Source of the DNA: Fulvivirga marina
GTDB taxonomy: Bacteria > Bacteroidota > Bacteroidia > Cytophagales > Cyclobacteriaceae
Assembly (NCBI RefSeq): GCF_016775155.1
Contig: NZ_JAEUGD010000053.1
Location: 215,789-279,788, forward strand
Reading direction: 5' to 3'
Length of the DNA stretch: 64,000 nucleotides
A program made the position numbers and the translations under genes. Position 1 is the first letter of the stretch, and each line of letters starts with the position of its first letter. The notes below the pieces were generated by a model, which had not been told where the DNA came from, ran no database searches, and saw only the letters and a program-made list of their open reading frames with translations. This document shows positions 16,576-25,872 of the stretch, one piece after another.

Positions 16576-17580
16576 TTAAGATAACTCCAGCATTCTTTCT
16601 ATTGGGCGTAAAGCTTTAATACGAATATCCTCAGGCAGAATGATCTCTGGCTGTTCATACTCCATACATAAGTAAAGCTTCTGAAGTGTATTCATTTTCA
16701 TGTAGCCACATTCGCTACATGCACACTTGTTTTCTTCATAGGCTGGTGCAGCAATGATCTTTTTATGTGGAATCTCCTTGCTCATTTGGTGCAAGATACC
16801 TGCTTCAGTAGCTACGATGAACTCTTCTGCCGGATCATTTTTAACATAATCTATCAATTTGGCTGTAGATCCGATAAATGTAGCTACTTTCAGGATGTGA
16901 CTTTCAGACTCGGGGTGAGCAATTATTTTAGCATTTGGATGCTTTTGATGTGCTGCCAGAAGCTTGTCGATACTAAATGCTTCGTGTACCATGCAAGCAC
17001 CACTCCATAGTAACATATCGCGACCAGTCTCTTTGATCAGGTATTTGCCAAGGTTAACATCTGGAGCGAAAATAATAGGTTGATCTTTTGGGATTGAGTT
17101 AATGATTTTAACTGCATTAGAACTGGTGCAAACAATATCACTGAGGGCTTTAATCTCAGCTGAGCAGTTTACATAGGTTACTACTACATGGTCTGGGTGT
17201 TGTTTTACAAAGGCTCCGAACTCTTCGGGTGTACATGAGTCTGCCAAAGAACAACCTGCTTTGAGATCGGGGAGAAGAACTTTCTTCTCAGGGCTAAGCA
17301 CTTTTGCGGTTTCGGCCATGAAGTGAACTCCCGCAAATACTATAATGTCAGCGTCAGTTTCTGCAGCTTGTTGAGCTAACCCCAAACTGTCTCCAACAAA
17401 GTCAGCGATATCCTGTATTTCAGGAAACTGATAATAGTGCGCCAGGATTACCGCATTTTTCTCCTCCCGAAGCCTGTTGATCTCATTAACAAAATCTGTA
17501 TCCGGCTTTACAGGCAGGTCAAGAAATCCTTTATTCTCCAATTGCTTTTTCGCAGTCTCTTGTTGCTCTAATGTTATCAT
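16576..17580 (-). CDS. nadA: Quinolinate synthase
   Basis: A 334-residue [4Fe-4S] enzyme that condenses iminoaspartate with dihydroxyacetone phosphate to quinolinate. Seen: [21 protein letters not shown] (about 44-64, shown here in two halves by position), [14 protein letters not shown], the cluster cysteine in [10 protein letters not shown], a second in the SGACMVHEA segment (about 197), and the late [15 protein letters not shown] (about 287-301). It is the first gene of the nadA-nadB operon. The ~330 bp upstream has no other gene and probably holds its promoter, though no consensus match stood out. Confidence 0.93.
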   Translation of the reverse strand: MITLEQQETAKKQLENKGFLDLPVKPDTDFVNEINRLREEKNAVILAHYYQFPEIQDIADFVGDSLGLAQQAAETDADIIVFAGVHFMAETAKVLSPEKKVLLPDLKAGCSLADSCTPEEFGAFVKQHPDHVVVTYVNCSAEIKALSDIVCTSSNAVKIINSIPKDQPIIFAPDVNLGKYLIKETGRDMLLWSGACMVHEAFSIDKLLAAHQKHPNAKIIAHPESESHILKVATFIGSTAKLIDYVKNDPAEEFIVATEAGILHQMSKEIPHKKIIAAPAYEENKCACSECGYMKMNTLQKLYLCMEYEQPEIILPEDIRIKALRPIERMLELS

Positions 17581-17908
17581 AACAATGAAAAAATTAAAAT
17601 GGGTCTATTTTCTTTGTTCAGGTTGAAGCTCAAACAATATTATTCGTACAATCATCAGTAAAAACTTTAAAGAATTTTATGATCTCGTTCATGAATTCTA
17701 TTGTTGGTATATGCAGGTTAAATGAACGTATTGTGAGCCTGTTTGGTCTGGTTTTATGGTTATCACATAAAATTTGGGTAAAGATAGGAGATTAAATGAA
17801 ACAGCGTATTTAACATGCAAAGAATTTGTGATTCTACTTAGGCTGGAGTGTGCCAGGAGTGTCAAATTAAAAATAAAGTAGTGATAGCAGGTTATGGGTA
17901 TGGTTACT
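17581..17908. other. Gene-free upstream region of nadA
   Basis: About 330 bp between the start of nadA and the rny terminator. No reading frame with protein-like character and no strong hairpin was found. A weak TTATG-N7-CATAA repeat near 17752-17770 is too short to call. It probably holds the nadA promoter. Confidence 0.4.
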
Positions 17909-17956
17909 AAAAGTAAAAGGCGGCTTACCTCTTTCGGTAAGCCGCCTTTTACTTTT
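17909..17956 (-). terminator. Strong terminator of rny
   Basis: A perfect 21-bp inverted repeat (17909-17929 with 17936-17956, loop TCTTTC) whose inner part is GGCGGCTTACC / GGTAAGCCGCC. It begins 16 bp after the rny stop codon, and the A-rich far arm gives a U tract on the minus strand. Its symmetric A/T arms would work in both directions. Confidence 0.8.
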
Positions 17957-17971
17957 CTCTGAGGTCAGCAT

Positions 17972-19537
17972 TTATTTTGCGTAGGAGACAGATCGCATTT
18001 CCCTGATCACTGTCACTTTGATCTGACCGGGGTATTGCATGTCTTTTTCTATTTTTTGTGAGATGTCAAATGATAGTTGACCTGCTCTTTCATCACTAAC
18101 ATTTTCTGCATCTACCATTACACGCAATTCTCTACCAGCCTGTATTGCATAGCATTTGTGGACGCCATCAAAGCTAAGGGCTAGTTGTTCTAGTTCTTTA
18201 AGTCGTTTGATGTAGCTTTCCATTACCTCACGACGAGCCCCCGGCCTTGCACCGGAGATAGCATCACAAGCCTGAATGATAGGAGAGATCATGGAAGTCA
18301 TTTCAATTTCGTCATGGTGAGCACCAATAGCATTACAGACTACGGGGTGCTCCTTGTATTTTTGGGCTAGCTCCATACCGATGATGGCGTGAGGCTTTTC
18401 TGGCTCATCAGGCCACACTTTACCTATATCGTGTAACAAGCCCGCGCGTTTGGCTTGCTTGGGACTAAGGCCTAGCTCTGATGCCATTGTAGCGCATAAA
18501 TTGGCTACTTCACGGGAGTGCTGAAGCAGGTTCTGTCCGTAAGAGGATCTAAACCTCATTCGTCCTACCATTTTGATCAGTTCAGGGTGTAAGCCATGGA
18601 TTCCAAGATCTATTACGGTTCTTTCACCTATTTCAATGATCTCTTCTTCAATATTCTTTTTTGTCTTAGCTACAATCTCTTCGATCCTTGCAGGGTGTAT
18701 TCTGCCGTCAACCACAAGGCGGTGTAAAGAAAGTCGTGCAATTTCTCTGCGCACCGGATCAAAGCCAGATATAATGATGGCCTCTGGTGTGTCGTCTACA
18801 ATGATCTCTACTCCGGTTGCGGCTTCAAGTGCTCTAATGTTTCTGCCCTCTCTACCAATGATCTTGCCTTTGATATCATCACTTTCGATGTTAAATACAG
18901 AAACACAGTTTTCAATGGCGTGTTCGGTAGCAGTTCTCTGAATAGTTTCGAGAACGATCTTTTTTGCATCTTTGGTAGCAGAAAGCTTGGCTTCTTCCAG
19001 AATATCCTTAATAAAAGATGATGCACGAGTTTGTGCTTCATCTTTTAGAGATTCTACCAATTGTTCGCGGGCTTCTTCTGCTGTAAGATTCGATATTTTT
19101 TCAAGAATGGATACTTTCTGCTGATTGAACTTGTTAAGCTCAGCTTTTTTCTTGTTTACTACTTCAAGCTGGGTAGAGAGGTTTTCTTTTAGTTCATCCA
19201 GTTCGGTCTCTTTTCTCTTTACTTGCTCAAATTCTTTTGAAAGGTGTTGCTCCCTTTGCTTCAGCTTATTCTCATTGGAGATAATCTGGTTTTTCTTTCG
19301 GGAGGCATCTTCTTCGAACTCTGCTTTGAGTTTTAGGAATTTCTCTTTAGCCTCCAATATTTTGTCCTTTTTGATGTTTTCGGCTGAAAGCTCAGCTTCT
19401 CGGATAATACTTTTAGCTTTTTCTTCGAGCTCCTTTTCTTTTCCTTCGTTGACCTTGCTCATTAAGGCCCGTCCTATTACGATACCAATACCAAGGCCTA
19501 TAACACCTGCTAGTATTAAATAGATTGAATCTGCCAT
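17972..19537 (-). CDS. rny: Ribonuclease Y
   Basis: A 521-residue membrane-anchored endoribonuclease involved in mRNA turnover. Order of domains: one N-terminal helix (about 4-26), a long charged coiled coil (about 30-190), a KH RNA-binding domain with [19 protein letters not shown] (about 213-231), and an HD domain with [17 protein letters not shown] and [19 protein letters not shown], providing the metal-binding His-Asp. Length is normal for the family. It is followed at once by a strong terminator and preceded by a structured RNA region and zapA. Confidence 0.93.
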   Translation of the reverse strand: MADSIYLILAGVIGLGIGIVIGRALMSKVNEGKEKELEEKAKSIIREAELSAENIKKDKILEAKEKFLKLKAEFEEDASRKKNQIISNENKLKQREQHLSKEFEQVKRKETELDELKENLSTQLEVVNKKKAELNKFNQQKVSILEKISNLTAEEAREQLVESLKDEAQTRASSFIKDILEEAKLSATKDAKKIVLETIQRTATEHAIENCVSVFNIESDDIKGKIIGREGRNIRALEAATGVEIIVDDTPEAIIISGFDPVRREIARLSLHRLVVDGRIHPARIEEIVAKTKKNIEEEIIEIGERTVIDLGIHGLHPELIKMVGRMRFRSSYGQNLLQHSREVANLCATMASELGLSPKQAKRAGLLHDIGKVWPDEPEKPHAIIGMELAQKYKEHPVVCNAIGAHHDEIEMTSMISPIIQACDAISGARPGARREVMESYIKRLKELEQLALSFDGVHKCYAIQAGRELRVMVDAENVSDERAGQLSFDISQKIEKDMQYPGQIKVTVIREMRSVSYAK

Positions 19538-19591
19538 TACTCTTTTTAGTTTAAAAGATTTAAATGAGCTGTTAGGCAGGTTTTGTGGAAT

Positions 19592-19731
19592 AGGCTTTAT
19601 TGTATTTCTGAAATACCTTTGCCCAATATATTACTAACTCCCCACGTAGGGGATAATGATCCCTTAATTCCTGAGCTAACACTCATGATTAAAAGATGCA
19701 GCAAAAGGTGATCAGAACCGGGGTTTTGCCT
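19592..19731 (-). ncRNA. ssrS: Candidate 6S-like RNA between zapA and rny
   Basis: The 190-bp gap holds a long rod-like fold in the zapA direction. From outside in, AGGC 19592-19595 pairs with GCCT 19728-19731, TTCTGA 19606-19611 with TCAGAA 19712-19717, and ACCTTTGC 19615-19622 with GCAAAAGGT 19701-19709 (one bulge); a TCCCC/GGGGA hairpin (19639-19653) sits inside. Nested stems separated by A-rich bubbles and the location just after zapA, as for ssrS in many bacteria, suggest 6S RNA. The identity is inference; no covariance model was run. The ends given are the outermost pairs. Confidence 0.5.
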
Positions 19732-20015
19732 TATAAGGCTTGATTGATAATGCTATTTAAATGATTGATTTTTTCAAGCACACTTTCATCTGTGTCATAT
19801 TGCTTTTCATCCAACTCCATTTTATCAACTAAGCAATCAAAAGCTACCATAGCTAGAAGATCTTGTTTATCGTCTATCCCAAATCTTTCTCTGTAAGATT
19901 TTATCCTTTCATTAATCTGCCTGCCTGCACTTCTCACCCTTGCTTCGTCCTCAGCCTTCACCTTCATAGGGTATTCTCTGTCAGCAATTTTTATTCTTAT
20001 AGAAAGTTCGTCCAT
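19731..20015 (-). CDS. zapA: Cell division protein ZapA
   Basis: A 94-residue protein with the ZapA pattern: an N-terminal SIRIKIADREYPMKV strand pair, then EDEARVRSAGRQINERIKSYRERFGIDDKQDLLAMVAFDCLVDKMEL and a short C-terminal coiled coil. ZapA binds FtsZ and bundles protofilaments at the division ring. It lies 11 bp downstream of a small coiled-coil gene, which in turn follows pheT by 2 bp, so the three are likely one transcript. Confidence 0.88.
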   Translation of the reverse strand: MDELSIRIKIADREYPMKVKAEDEARVRSAGRQINERIKSYRERFGIDDKQDLLAMVAFDCLVDKMELDEKQYDTDESVLEKINHLNSIINQAL

Positions 20016-20026
20016 ATGGAGCGGTA

Positions 20027-20323
20027 TTATTTACTTAAGTGCGCTATACACTTATCAATCTCCTTTATATAATCGTCAATTTTCCTCTTCAGTTCAGAAG
20101 TATTGCCTTCTCCTGTATCTATTTCGTTTACAATCTTACTAATTTTAATCTTATTTTGAAAGCTACTGATTTGCTCCTCCTTGCTCTTCACTAAACTTCT
20201 AAGTTCGTCGTTTTCACTTTTTAGCTGAGAGACCTCCATTTTGAGGGTTTTGTGCTCCCCAACCAGAAGATTTATTTTGCGCTCCAACGACAACAAGTTA
20301 GCTTTTAGCTGTTCTTTGTTCAT
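20027..20323 (-). CDS. Small coiled-coil protein between pheT and zapA
   Basis: A 98-residue protein, nearly all heptad-repeat helix (LLSLERKINLLVGEHKTLKMEVSQL through SFQNKI), with a short polar break (NEIDTGEGNTSEL, about 66-78) before a final amphipathic helix. No signal peptide or membrane segment. Size, coiled-coil nature and tight linkage to zapA suggest a ZapB-like division-ring partner, but this is inference from context and no specific family was recognised. It is 2 bp from pheT and 11 bp from zapA. Confidence 0.7.
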   Translation of the reverse strand: MNKEQLKANLLSLERKINLLVGEHKTLKMEVSQLKSENDELRSLVKSKEEQISSFQNKIKISKIVNEIDTGEGNTSELKRKIDDYIKEIDKCIAHLSK

Positions 20324-20325
20324 AG

Positions 20326-22743
20326 TTACTTCCTGATTATTGCACCAAGGTCGCTTTCAAAAGAAGACATTAATTTAGTCATTGTTTTGTCGATAACCTT
20401 ATCGGTTAAGGTCTTTTCTTTATCCTGAAGGATGAAGCTTATGGCATAAGCTTTCTTATCTTTATCAATATTCTCTCCTTCATAAACGTCAAACACATTG
20501 ATAGAACGTAAAAAGCGTTGCCCATTGTTTTGAGCAATTTTTCGGATTTCTTCGAAGTTTACTTTTTTGTCAATAACCAATGAAAGGTCTCTCCTCACTT
20601 CAGGGAATTTAGACACTTCTTCATATACTATATTATTATTTGTCTTCTTCAAAAGCAAGTCCCAATCGATATCTGCATAAAATATTTCTTGCTTAAGCCC
20701 TGTTTTCTTCGTTAAAGCTGCATTTACTTTTCCCATTTTCACGAGTTCTTTGTCGGTGAGAAGCATTTTCAGACCATAATCAAAGGGGAAATCGTGAGTG
20801 ACATCATTTTTTAATTCTTTGCTAAGTAACCTGCTGACCACAAGGTTTACAATATGTGAAAGGTCATGAAAAGCTACTTTTCTCGTTTTGTTGATCCAGT
20901 TTTCATTTTCAATGTGTCCTGTCATATAAATGGCAAGCCTATTGTTTTCTATATAGTCACCTTCCTTAATTGAGTAAGTTTTTCCAAATTCAAAAAGGCG
21001 CAGGTTGGTTTGCCTTCTATTGATGTTATGCAAAGCAACCTCAAGGCCTGAATACAACATGCTTTGCCTCATTACACCCAAGTCTTCGCTCAGTTTGTTG
21101 AGTATAACTACGCTATGCTTCTCATCCAGGTCAGCAGCTTGCTCCGCATATGACGGTTTGGTGAGCGAATTAGTCATAACTTCGTAAAAGCCGTTGCTCA
21201 CCAATAGTTCTGTAATTGACTTTTGAGTTTTGTTCCTGTCTTTAGCAGGAAAGTCTGCGAGATAATCACTCTTTACAAATTCAGGTAGCTCTACGTTATT
21301 GAAACCATAAATTCTCAATATTTCTTCGATAACGTCAGCCTCTCTTTGTACGTCAACACGATATGGTGGAACTGAAGCTATGAATGACTCATCTGACTCC
21401 TTTTGAATTTTTATATCGAGTAGGTTAAGAACCTCAAATACCCTGTCTTTTTCAATATGTTTTCCGATGAGCCTGTCAATATTTTTGAACTTAACAGGGA
21501 CTTCGAAGTTTTTGATTTTTTCTGGGTAAAGGTCTATAATTTCTGAACTGATCGACCCTCCAGCTAATTCTTTTATCAGTGTAGCAGCTCTTTTTAGTGC
21601 ATAAACTGTTATTTCCGGGTCGGTACCTCTTTCGTACCGGAATGAAGCATCAGTTTTGAGTTGGTGATGTTGTGCTGTTTTTCGTACGTAATCTGGTGAG
21701 AAGTAGGCGCTTTCGAGGAATACGTTCCTGGTGCTATCCTTAACTCCTGATTTTGTGCCTCCAAACACACCTGCGATACACATGCCTTCACTTTCTCCAT
21801 TGCAGATCATTAGGTCAGTACTAAGTAGCTTTCTTTCCTTTTCGTCGAGTGTAGTGAAAGTGGTTTCCTGAGGTAATGTTTTTACTATTACTTTTTTACC
21901 CTTAACCTCATCCGCATCAAAAGCATGAAGAGGTTGACCTATTTCATGAAGCACAAAATTCGTGGCATCAACTACATTGTTAATAGGGGTAATACCAATT
22001 GCTTCTAATCTTTGCTTTAACCAGGAGGGAGACTCTTCTACCTGCACTCCACTAATGGTTATACCTGAGTAGCGAGGGCAGGCTTCAGTATTTTCGACGA
22101 TGACCTCAATGGTATTGTCGGTGTTGTCAATTTTGAAATCATCCACCTTTGGCCAAAGAACTGCCGTGTTTAAGGCAGCTTTTAAGTCTCTGGCGACTCC
22201 AATATGAGAAGCTGCATCGGCCCTGTTGGGAGTCAAGCCTATTTCTATAACAATATCGTCAGTAAGATTGAAGTACTTCGCAGCAGGTGTTCCATTTGGA
22301 AGATCTGTATCAAGTACCATGATACCATCGTGGCTTTTTCCAAGTCCAATTTCATCTTCAGCGCAAATCATACCTTCGGATACTTCTCCTCTGATTTTAG
22401 CTTTTTTTATTTTAAAAGACTCATGCCCTTCAGGGTAAAGTGTAGCGCCAACCGTAGCCACAACTACTTTCTGACCTTGTGCTACATTTGGAGCTCCACA
22501 AACAATTGGAGAAGGGTTGTCGCCGCCTATATCAACAGTAGTAACGGATAGCTTATCGGCATTGGGATGCTTTGTGCAGGTTAGTACTTCGCCAATAACC
22601 AAGCCCTTTAAGCCACCTTTTACCTGTTCGAAATTTTCCAGCCCCTCCACTTCTAATCCGGTGTCTGTTAATAGTTTGCTGATTTCCTCAGGTGACTGAT
22701 TTATGTTTACATAATCTTTAAGCCAGTTTAAAGATATCTTCAT
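20326..22743 (-). CDS. pheT: Phenylalanyl-tRNA synthetase beta subunit
   Basis: An 805-residue subunit of the heterotetrameric synthetase that charges tRNA-Phe. From the N-terminus: MKISLNWLKDYVNINQSPEEI, a tRNA-binding EMAP-like domain (about 40-155, with GLVIGEVLTCTKHPNADKLS), the B3/B4 editing domain (EIGLTPNRADAASHIGVARDL and following), B5, and a C-terminal ferredoxin-fold anticodon-binding domain ending FESDLGAIIRK. All are in normal order and length. A TAATTTTG -7-like element occurs on the minus strand at 22819-22826, about 76 bp before the start. Confidence 0.93.
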   Translation of the reverse strand: MKISLNWLKDYVNINQSPEEISKLLTDTGLEVEGLENFEQVKGGLKGLVIGEVLTCTKHPNADKLSVTTVDIGGDNPSPIVCGAPNVAQGQKVVVATVGATLYPEGHESFKIKKAKIRGEVSEGMICAEDEIGLGKSHDGIMVLDTDLPNGTPAAKYFNLTDDIVIEIGLTPNRADAASHIGVARDLKAALNTAVLWPKVDDFKIDNTDNTIEVIVENTEACPRYSGITISGVQVEESPSWLKQRLEAIGITPINNVVDATNFVLHEIGQPLHAFDADEVKGKKVIVKTLPQETTFTTLDEKERKLLSTDLMICNGESEGMCIAGVFGGTKSGVKDSTRNVFLESAYFSPDYVRKTAQHHQLKTDASFRYERGTDPEITVYALKRAATLIKELAGGSISSEIIDLYPEKIKNFEVPVKFKNIDRLIGKHIEKDRVFEVLNLLDIKIQKESDESFIASVPPYRVDVQREADVIEEILRIYGFNNVELPEFVKSDYLADFPAKDRNKTQKSITELLVSNGFYEVMTNSLTKPSYAEQAADLDEKHSVVILNKLSEDLGVMRQSMLYSGLEVALHNINRRQTNLRLFEFGKTYSIKEGDYIENNRLAIYMTGHIENENWINKTRKVAFHDLSHIVNLVVSRLLSKELKNDVTHDFPFDYGLKMLLTDKELVKMGKVNAALTKKTGLKQEIFYADIDWDLLLKKTNNNIVYEEVSKFPEVRRDLSLVIDKKVNFEEIRKIAQNNGQRFLRSINVFDVYEGENIDKDKKAYAISFILQDKEKTLTDKVIDKTMTKLMSSFESDLGAIIRK

Positions 22744-22944
22744 ATGTATTTCTTTATTTTTTATCCTACATGCAGCGAGTTACTCCCTGTTACTCTTAGC
22801 TTTTTCTTACTGAAAGGGCAAAATTAAACATTTCCTGCTTTTAAGGATGGTGAAAGCCAACTTTTTGCAATGTGCTGTTTATGAACCTCTGAAGTGTCTG
22901 TTAGATTGTGTTATACCATACTTTACCATATCAGTATCATTGAG

Positions 22945-23550
22945 CTAGTGGTCATAATTCTTTTCACCAGCCAAAATAGCTACATCCAGAAGGTTTTCCC
23001 GAGGAGGTAATGGACAGCTATATTCACTGCTGTATGCGCAGTAAGGGTTATATGCCATGTTAAAGTCAAGCAAAATACTGTTGCCGCTATCATGTGATAT
23101 GTCCAGGTATCTTCCAGCTCCATAGGTCTCATCGGCACTGGTGGCGTCTCCGAAAGCCAAGAAAAGCAGGTTTTCCTGGACATTTTCCAAAATGAGTAGT
23201 TTTTGTTGCTGACCATCAAGGGTGAATGTGGCATAGCCGTATTCCAAATACTCTTGCTGCTGATTGTCGCTAGTTGCTAGTTTGCGGATTTTTTTATCTT
23301 CTATAGGGTCAAATCGTGCTTTTATTTTGTACCTAAGGTCAGGCTCAAAGTATGTTAATCCCTTGTATTCAACACTATTTTGACTAAATGGAGATTCACT
23401 GTTGTTTCGCATGAAACTATCCTGCTCTTCTCTCTCTTGCAGGATTTTTTTATGGTATTCTTCGGGAGACTCTTCACCTTGTAAGGTGTAAATGATAATT
23501 GTCAGAATAATAATAAAAGCGCTGCCGTAAATGATCTTATTTCTGCTCAT
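22945..23550 (-). CDS. DUF1684 family protein
   Basis: A 201-residue protein with one N-terminal hydrophobic helix (about 5-22), so probably anchored and facing the periplasm. The conserved DUF1684 core is clear: FEPDLRYKIKARFDPIED, FLAFGDATSADETYGAGRYLD (split by position about 130-150), LLDFNMAYNPYCAYSSEYSCPLPPREN (about 158-184) and VAILAGEK. The conserved Asn-Pro-Cys and Cys-Pro-Leu-Pro residues may form a disulfide or bind metal. The biochemical role of the family is unknown. It is 3 bp downstream of the radC-like gene and probably in one operon with it. Confidence 0.82.
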   Translation of the reverse strand: MSRNKIIYGSAFIIILTIIIYTLQGEESPEEYHKKILQEREEQDSFMRNNSESPFSQNSVEYKGLTYFEPDLRYKIKARFDPIEDKKIRKLATSDNQQQEYLEYGYATFTLDGQQQKLLILENVQENLLFLAFGDATSADETYGAGRYLDISHDSGNSILLDFNMAYNPYCAYSSEYSCPLPPRENLLDVAILAGEKNYDH

Positions 23551-23553
23551 AAT

Positions 23554-24255
23554 CTAAAGCATATTTTCGTCTGCAAAGCTAAAGTAGCTATTATCAGTGA
23601 AAATGAGATGATCCAGAACTGGGATTTCTAGTAAATCTCCGGCAGTTTTCATTTTTCTTGTAAGGTTTATGTCTGCCTTACTAGGTTTTAGATTTCCGGA
23701 AGGATGATTGTGAATCAATATGATGGAACAGGCAAGCTCCTCCAGTGCAGATTTGAATATGATTTTTGGGTCGGCCACTGTTCCTGCTACTCCACCACTG
23801 CTTATGAGTTGCTTTTTAATTACAGTATTGCTTCTGTTGAGCAAAAGGGTCCAGAATTCTTCGTGCTTCATATCTAGCAGTTCCGCCTTGATAACCTCGT
23901 ATACGTCTTCTGAGCAGGTTATCTTAGGCTTTTTGATGCTTTGGGAGTCTTTCCTTCGACGGCCAAGCTCCATGGCGCTGACTATACTAATGGCTTTGGC
24001 TTCACCAATACCTTTGAACTTCATCAATTCCTTAACGGATAGCTTGGCAAGGTTGTTTAAGTCATTTCCTATGTGATTGAGTATTGCCTTGGCTACGTCG
24101 ACAGCACTCATGGAAGGGGTGCCTGAGCCTATGAGAATTCCTATGAGTTCTGCATCTGACAGTGCGGATTTACTTTTTAAAAGCAGTTTTTCTCTGGGAC
24201 GGTCTTCTTCTGCCCAGCTTTTTATGTTTAAATATTCTTTGGTCTTGCTCATCAC
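23554..24255 (-). CDS. radC: RadC-family JAB domain protein
   Basis: A 233-residue RadC protein: an N-terminal helix-hairpin-helix region (LAKLSVKELMKFKGIGEAKAISI) and a C-terminal MPN+/JAMM metalloprotease-like domain with the zinc motif HNHPSGNLKPSKADI (about 183-197) and an upstream Glu in KAELLDMKHEEFW. Although named for DNA repair, RadC's repair role has been withdrawn in E. coli and its true function is unclear. First ATG 3 nt downstream of another (MMSKTK); either could be used. Confidence 0.88.
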   Translation of the reverse strand: MMSKTKEYLNIKSWAEEDRPREKLLLKSKSALSDAELIGILIGSGTPSMSAVDVAKAILNHIGNDLNNLAKLSVKELMKFKGIGEAKAISIVSAMELGRRRKDSQSIKKPKITCSEDVYEVIKAELLDMKHEEFWTLLLNRSNTVIKKQLISSGGVAGTVADPKIIFKSALEELACSIILIHNHPSGNLKPSKADINLTRKMKTAGDLLEIPVLDHLIFTDNSYFSFADENML

Positions 24256-24420
24256 TGGAAATTAATAAAAGCGAAGAAGAATTATTTTTAAGTCAAGGGC
24301 TACAAAATAGTTCTTCAAGCTAAAATTAATGGAGAAATACCCTGGCATAATGGGGATGGCAAGGGGCTGATTTATCAGGCTTTGAGATGCTGAGGATGCA
24401 TCTTTTTAATTACATATAAT

Positions 24421-24448
24421 AAAAAAGCCTTACTCTTAAAAGTAAGGC
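24421..24448 (-). terminator. Terminator of rpsT
   Basis: GCCTTACT (24427-24434) pairs with AGTAAGGC (24441-24448); the A run at 24421-24426 becomes a U tract on the minus strand. It is 23 bp past the rpsT stop. Confidence 0.7.
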
Positions 24449-24470
24449 CTTTAAGATTTTAAAGTCTTAT

Positions 24471-24722
24471 TTATAGGCTGTTTACCAACTTAGTCAATTT
24501 AGACTTGTTATTGGCAGCTTTATTTCTGTGTATAATGTTCTTCTTTGCTAGTTTATCTAGCATCGACGTTACTGTTTTCAGTAATTCCTGCGCCTCTGCT
24601 TTATCAGTAGTATTTCTCAGTCTCTTTACAAAAGTTCTTGTTGTTTTGTGCTGATACTTGTTTCTTAATCTTTTGGCATTATTAGATCTTATTCTCTTTA
24701 ACGCTGATTTGTGATTTGCCAT
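24471..24722 (-). CDS. rpsT: 30S ribosomal protein S20
   Basis: An 83-residue very basic helical protein, beginning MANHKSALKRIRSNNAKRLRN (the S20 signature, minus the last residue) and ending in KNIIHRNKAANNKSKLTKLVNSL. It binds 16S rRNA early in 30S assembly. It is transcribed alone, with a near-perfect Bacteroidota promoter about 38 bp upstream and a hairpin terminator downstream. Confidence 0.95.
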   Translation of the reverse strand: MANHKSALKRIRSNNAKRLRNKYQHKTTRTFVKRLRNTTDKAEAQELLKTVTSMLDKLAKKNIIHRNKAANNKSKLTKLVNSL

Positions 24723-24759
24723 ATCTGATATTTATTCGACTTCTCTTTAATTTGGTCTG

Positions 24760-24789
24760 CAAAGGTAATGCTAAATCTTATATTTGCAA
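24760..24789 (-). promoter_or_regulatory. Promoter of rpsT (-33 TTG, -7 TACCTTTG)
   Basis: On the minus strand TTG (24789-24787), exactly 19 nt, then TACCTTTG (24767-24760), matching the Bacteroidota sigma-A consensus TTG-N19-TAnnTTTG. It is 38 bp before the start codon. Confidence 0.65.
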
Positions 24790-24856
24790 AACCTAAATTA
24801 TGAATATTTTCTTCCGCAAATGTATTTAACTTTAATCAAATACTAATTACTTCATT

Positions 24857-25831
24857 TTGAAAAAAATTGTTCTGTCCATTCTGGGACTTGTTTTAGTCTT
24901 TTCTACGGCTGCGTCTATTTGGGGGTTTTATGCACATCAGCAGATTAACAGGATAGCTGTTTTTACTCTGCCTATTGAAATGATTGGTTTTTATAAGCAT
25001 CATATTCAGTACATTACGGAAAATGCTGTTAATCCGGACAAGCGAAGATATGCGGTGGAAGGTGAGGCGCCACGTCATTTTATTGATATAGATGTATACG
25101 GTGACAGTGCTATATACAAAATGCCAAGATATTGGAAAGATGCTGTTGAGAAATATACAGAGGATACTCTTGTTGTTTATGGAGTAGTGCCATGGCATGT
25201 TAATCAGATGAGGTATAGACTTACAGATGCGATGAGGATTGGCGATGTCAAAGCCATTTTGGTGCTTTCATCTGATTTGGGGCATTATATTGCCGATGCC
25301 AATGTCCCCTTACATACTACAAAGAACTATAATGGACAATTGACAGGACAGCACGGTATCCATGGGTTATGGGAGTCGAGATTACCGGAGTTGTTTTCTG
25401 CTAAATATGACTTCTTTGTGGGTAAAGCCAGGTATATTGATAACCCTCAATTGGAAATATGGCAGGGGGCAGTGCGGGCGCATGAAGCACTGGATTCTGT
25501 GCTATACTTCGAAAAGGAGCTGACTCGAATCATAGAAAGCGATAAAAAATATGCTTTTGAGACCAGGGGTAGGAATACGGTGCAGGTATACTCTCGTGAT
25601 TTTTCAAAAAAGTATCATGAAATGCTCAATGGCATGGTAGAGCGGCAAATGCGGAGGGCCATAGAAATGGTAGGTAGTTTTTGGTATACCTGCTGGATAG
25701 ATGCAGGGCAGCCTGACCTGGATAAGTTCAGAAGTTTTCAGTTTAGTGATGAAGAGCTTAAGAAACGAAAAATTGAGCTTGAGGAATGGAAAAAGAAGAA
25801 GATTGAGTCAAGACAGCACGAAAATAATTAA
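24857..25831 (+). CDS. Zinc-dependent phospholipase C-like secreted protein
   Basis: A 324-residue protein with an N-terminal signal peptide or anchor (KKIVLSILGLVLVFSTAASIWG). Metal-ligand-type residues are spread as in the zinc-dependent phospholipase C / S1-P1 nuclease fold: HQQINRIAVF right after the signal (about 27), EAPRHFIDID (about 73-82), DLGHYIADANVPLHTT (about 146-161) and HGIHGLWES (about 171-179). The C-terminal ~30 residues are highly charged helix. The start is a TTG codon at 24857, the only one giving a complete signal peptide. Substrate (phospholipid or nucleic acid) is not decided by sequence. A perfect 18-bp terminator overlaps the stop. Confidence 0.75.
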   Translation: MKKIVLSILGLVLVFSTAASIWGFYAHQQINRIAVFTLPIEMIGFYKHHIQYITENAVNPDKRRYAVEGEAPRHFIDIDVYGDSAIYKMPRYWKDAVEKYTEDTLVVYGVVPWHVNQMRYRLTDAMRIGDVKAILVLSSDLGHYIADANVPLHTTKNYNGQLTGQHGIHGLWESRLPELFSAKYDFFVGKARYIDNPQLEIWQGAVRAHEALDSVLYFEKELTRIIESDKKYAFETRGRNTVQVYSRDFSKKYHEMLNGMVERQMRRAIEMVGSFWYTCWIDAGQPDLDKFRSFQFSDEELKKRKIELEEWKKKKIESRQHENN

Positions 25832-25869
25832 CTCCCGTAGGTATATTAATGTACCTACGGGAGTTAATT
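25826..25869. terminator. Perfect 18-bp bidirectional terminator
   Basis: AATTAACTCCCGTAGGTA (25826-25843) and its exact reverse complement (25852-25869) flank an 8-nt loop. It includes the stop of the plus-strand phospholipase-like gene and lies 4 bp past the stop of the convergent minus-strand gene, so it serves both. Confidence 0.8.
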
Positions 25870-25872
25870 GCT

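Noticed and set aside
17752..17770. TTATG-N7-CATAA repeat upstream of nadA as an NAD-responsive operator
   Set aside because: Arms are only 5 bp and A/T-rich; no second copy found.
18573..18941. 122-codon plus-strand frame inside rny
   Set aside because: Antisense shadow of the KH/HD coding region.
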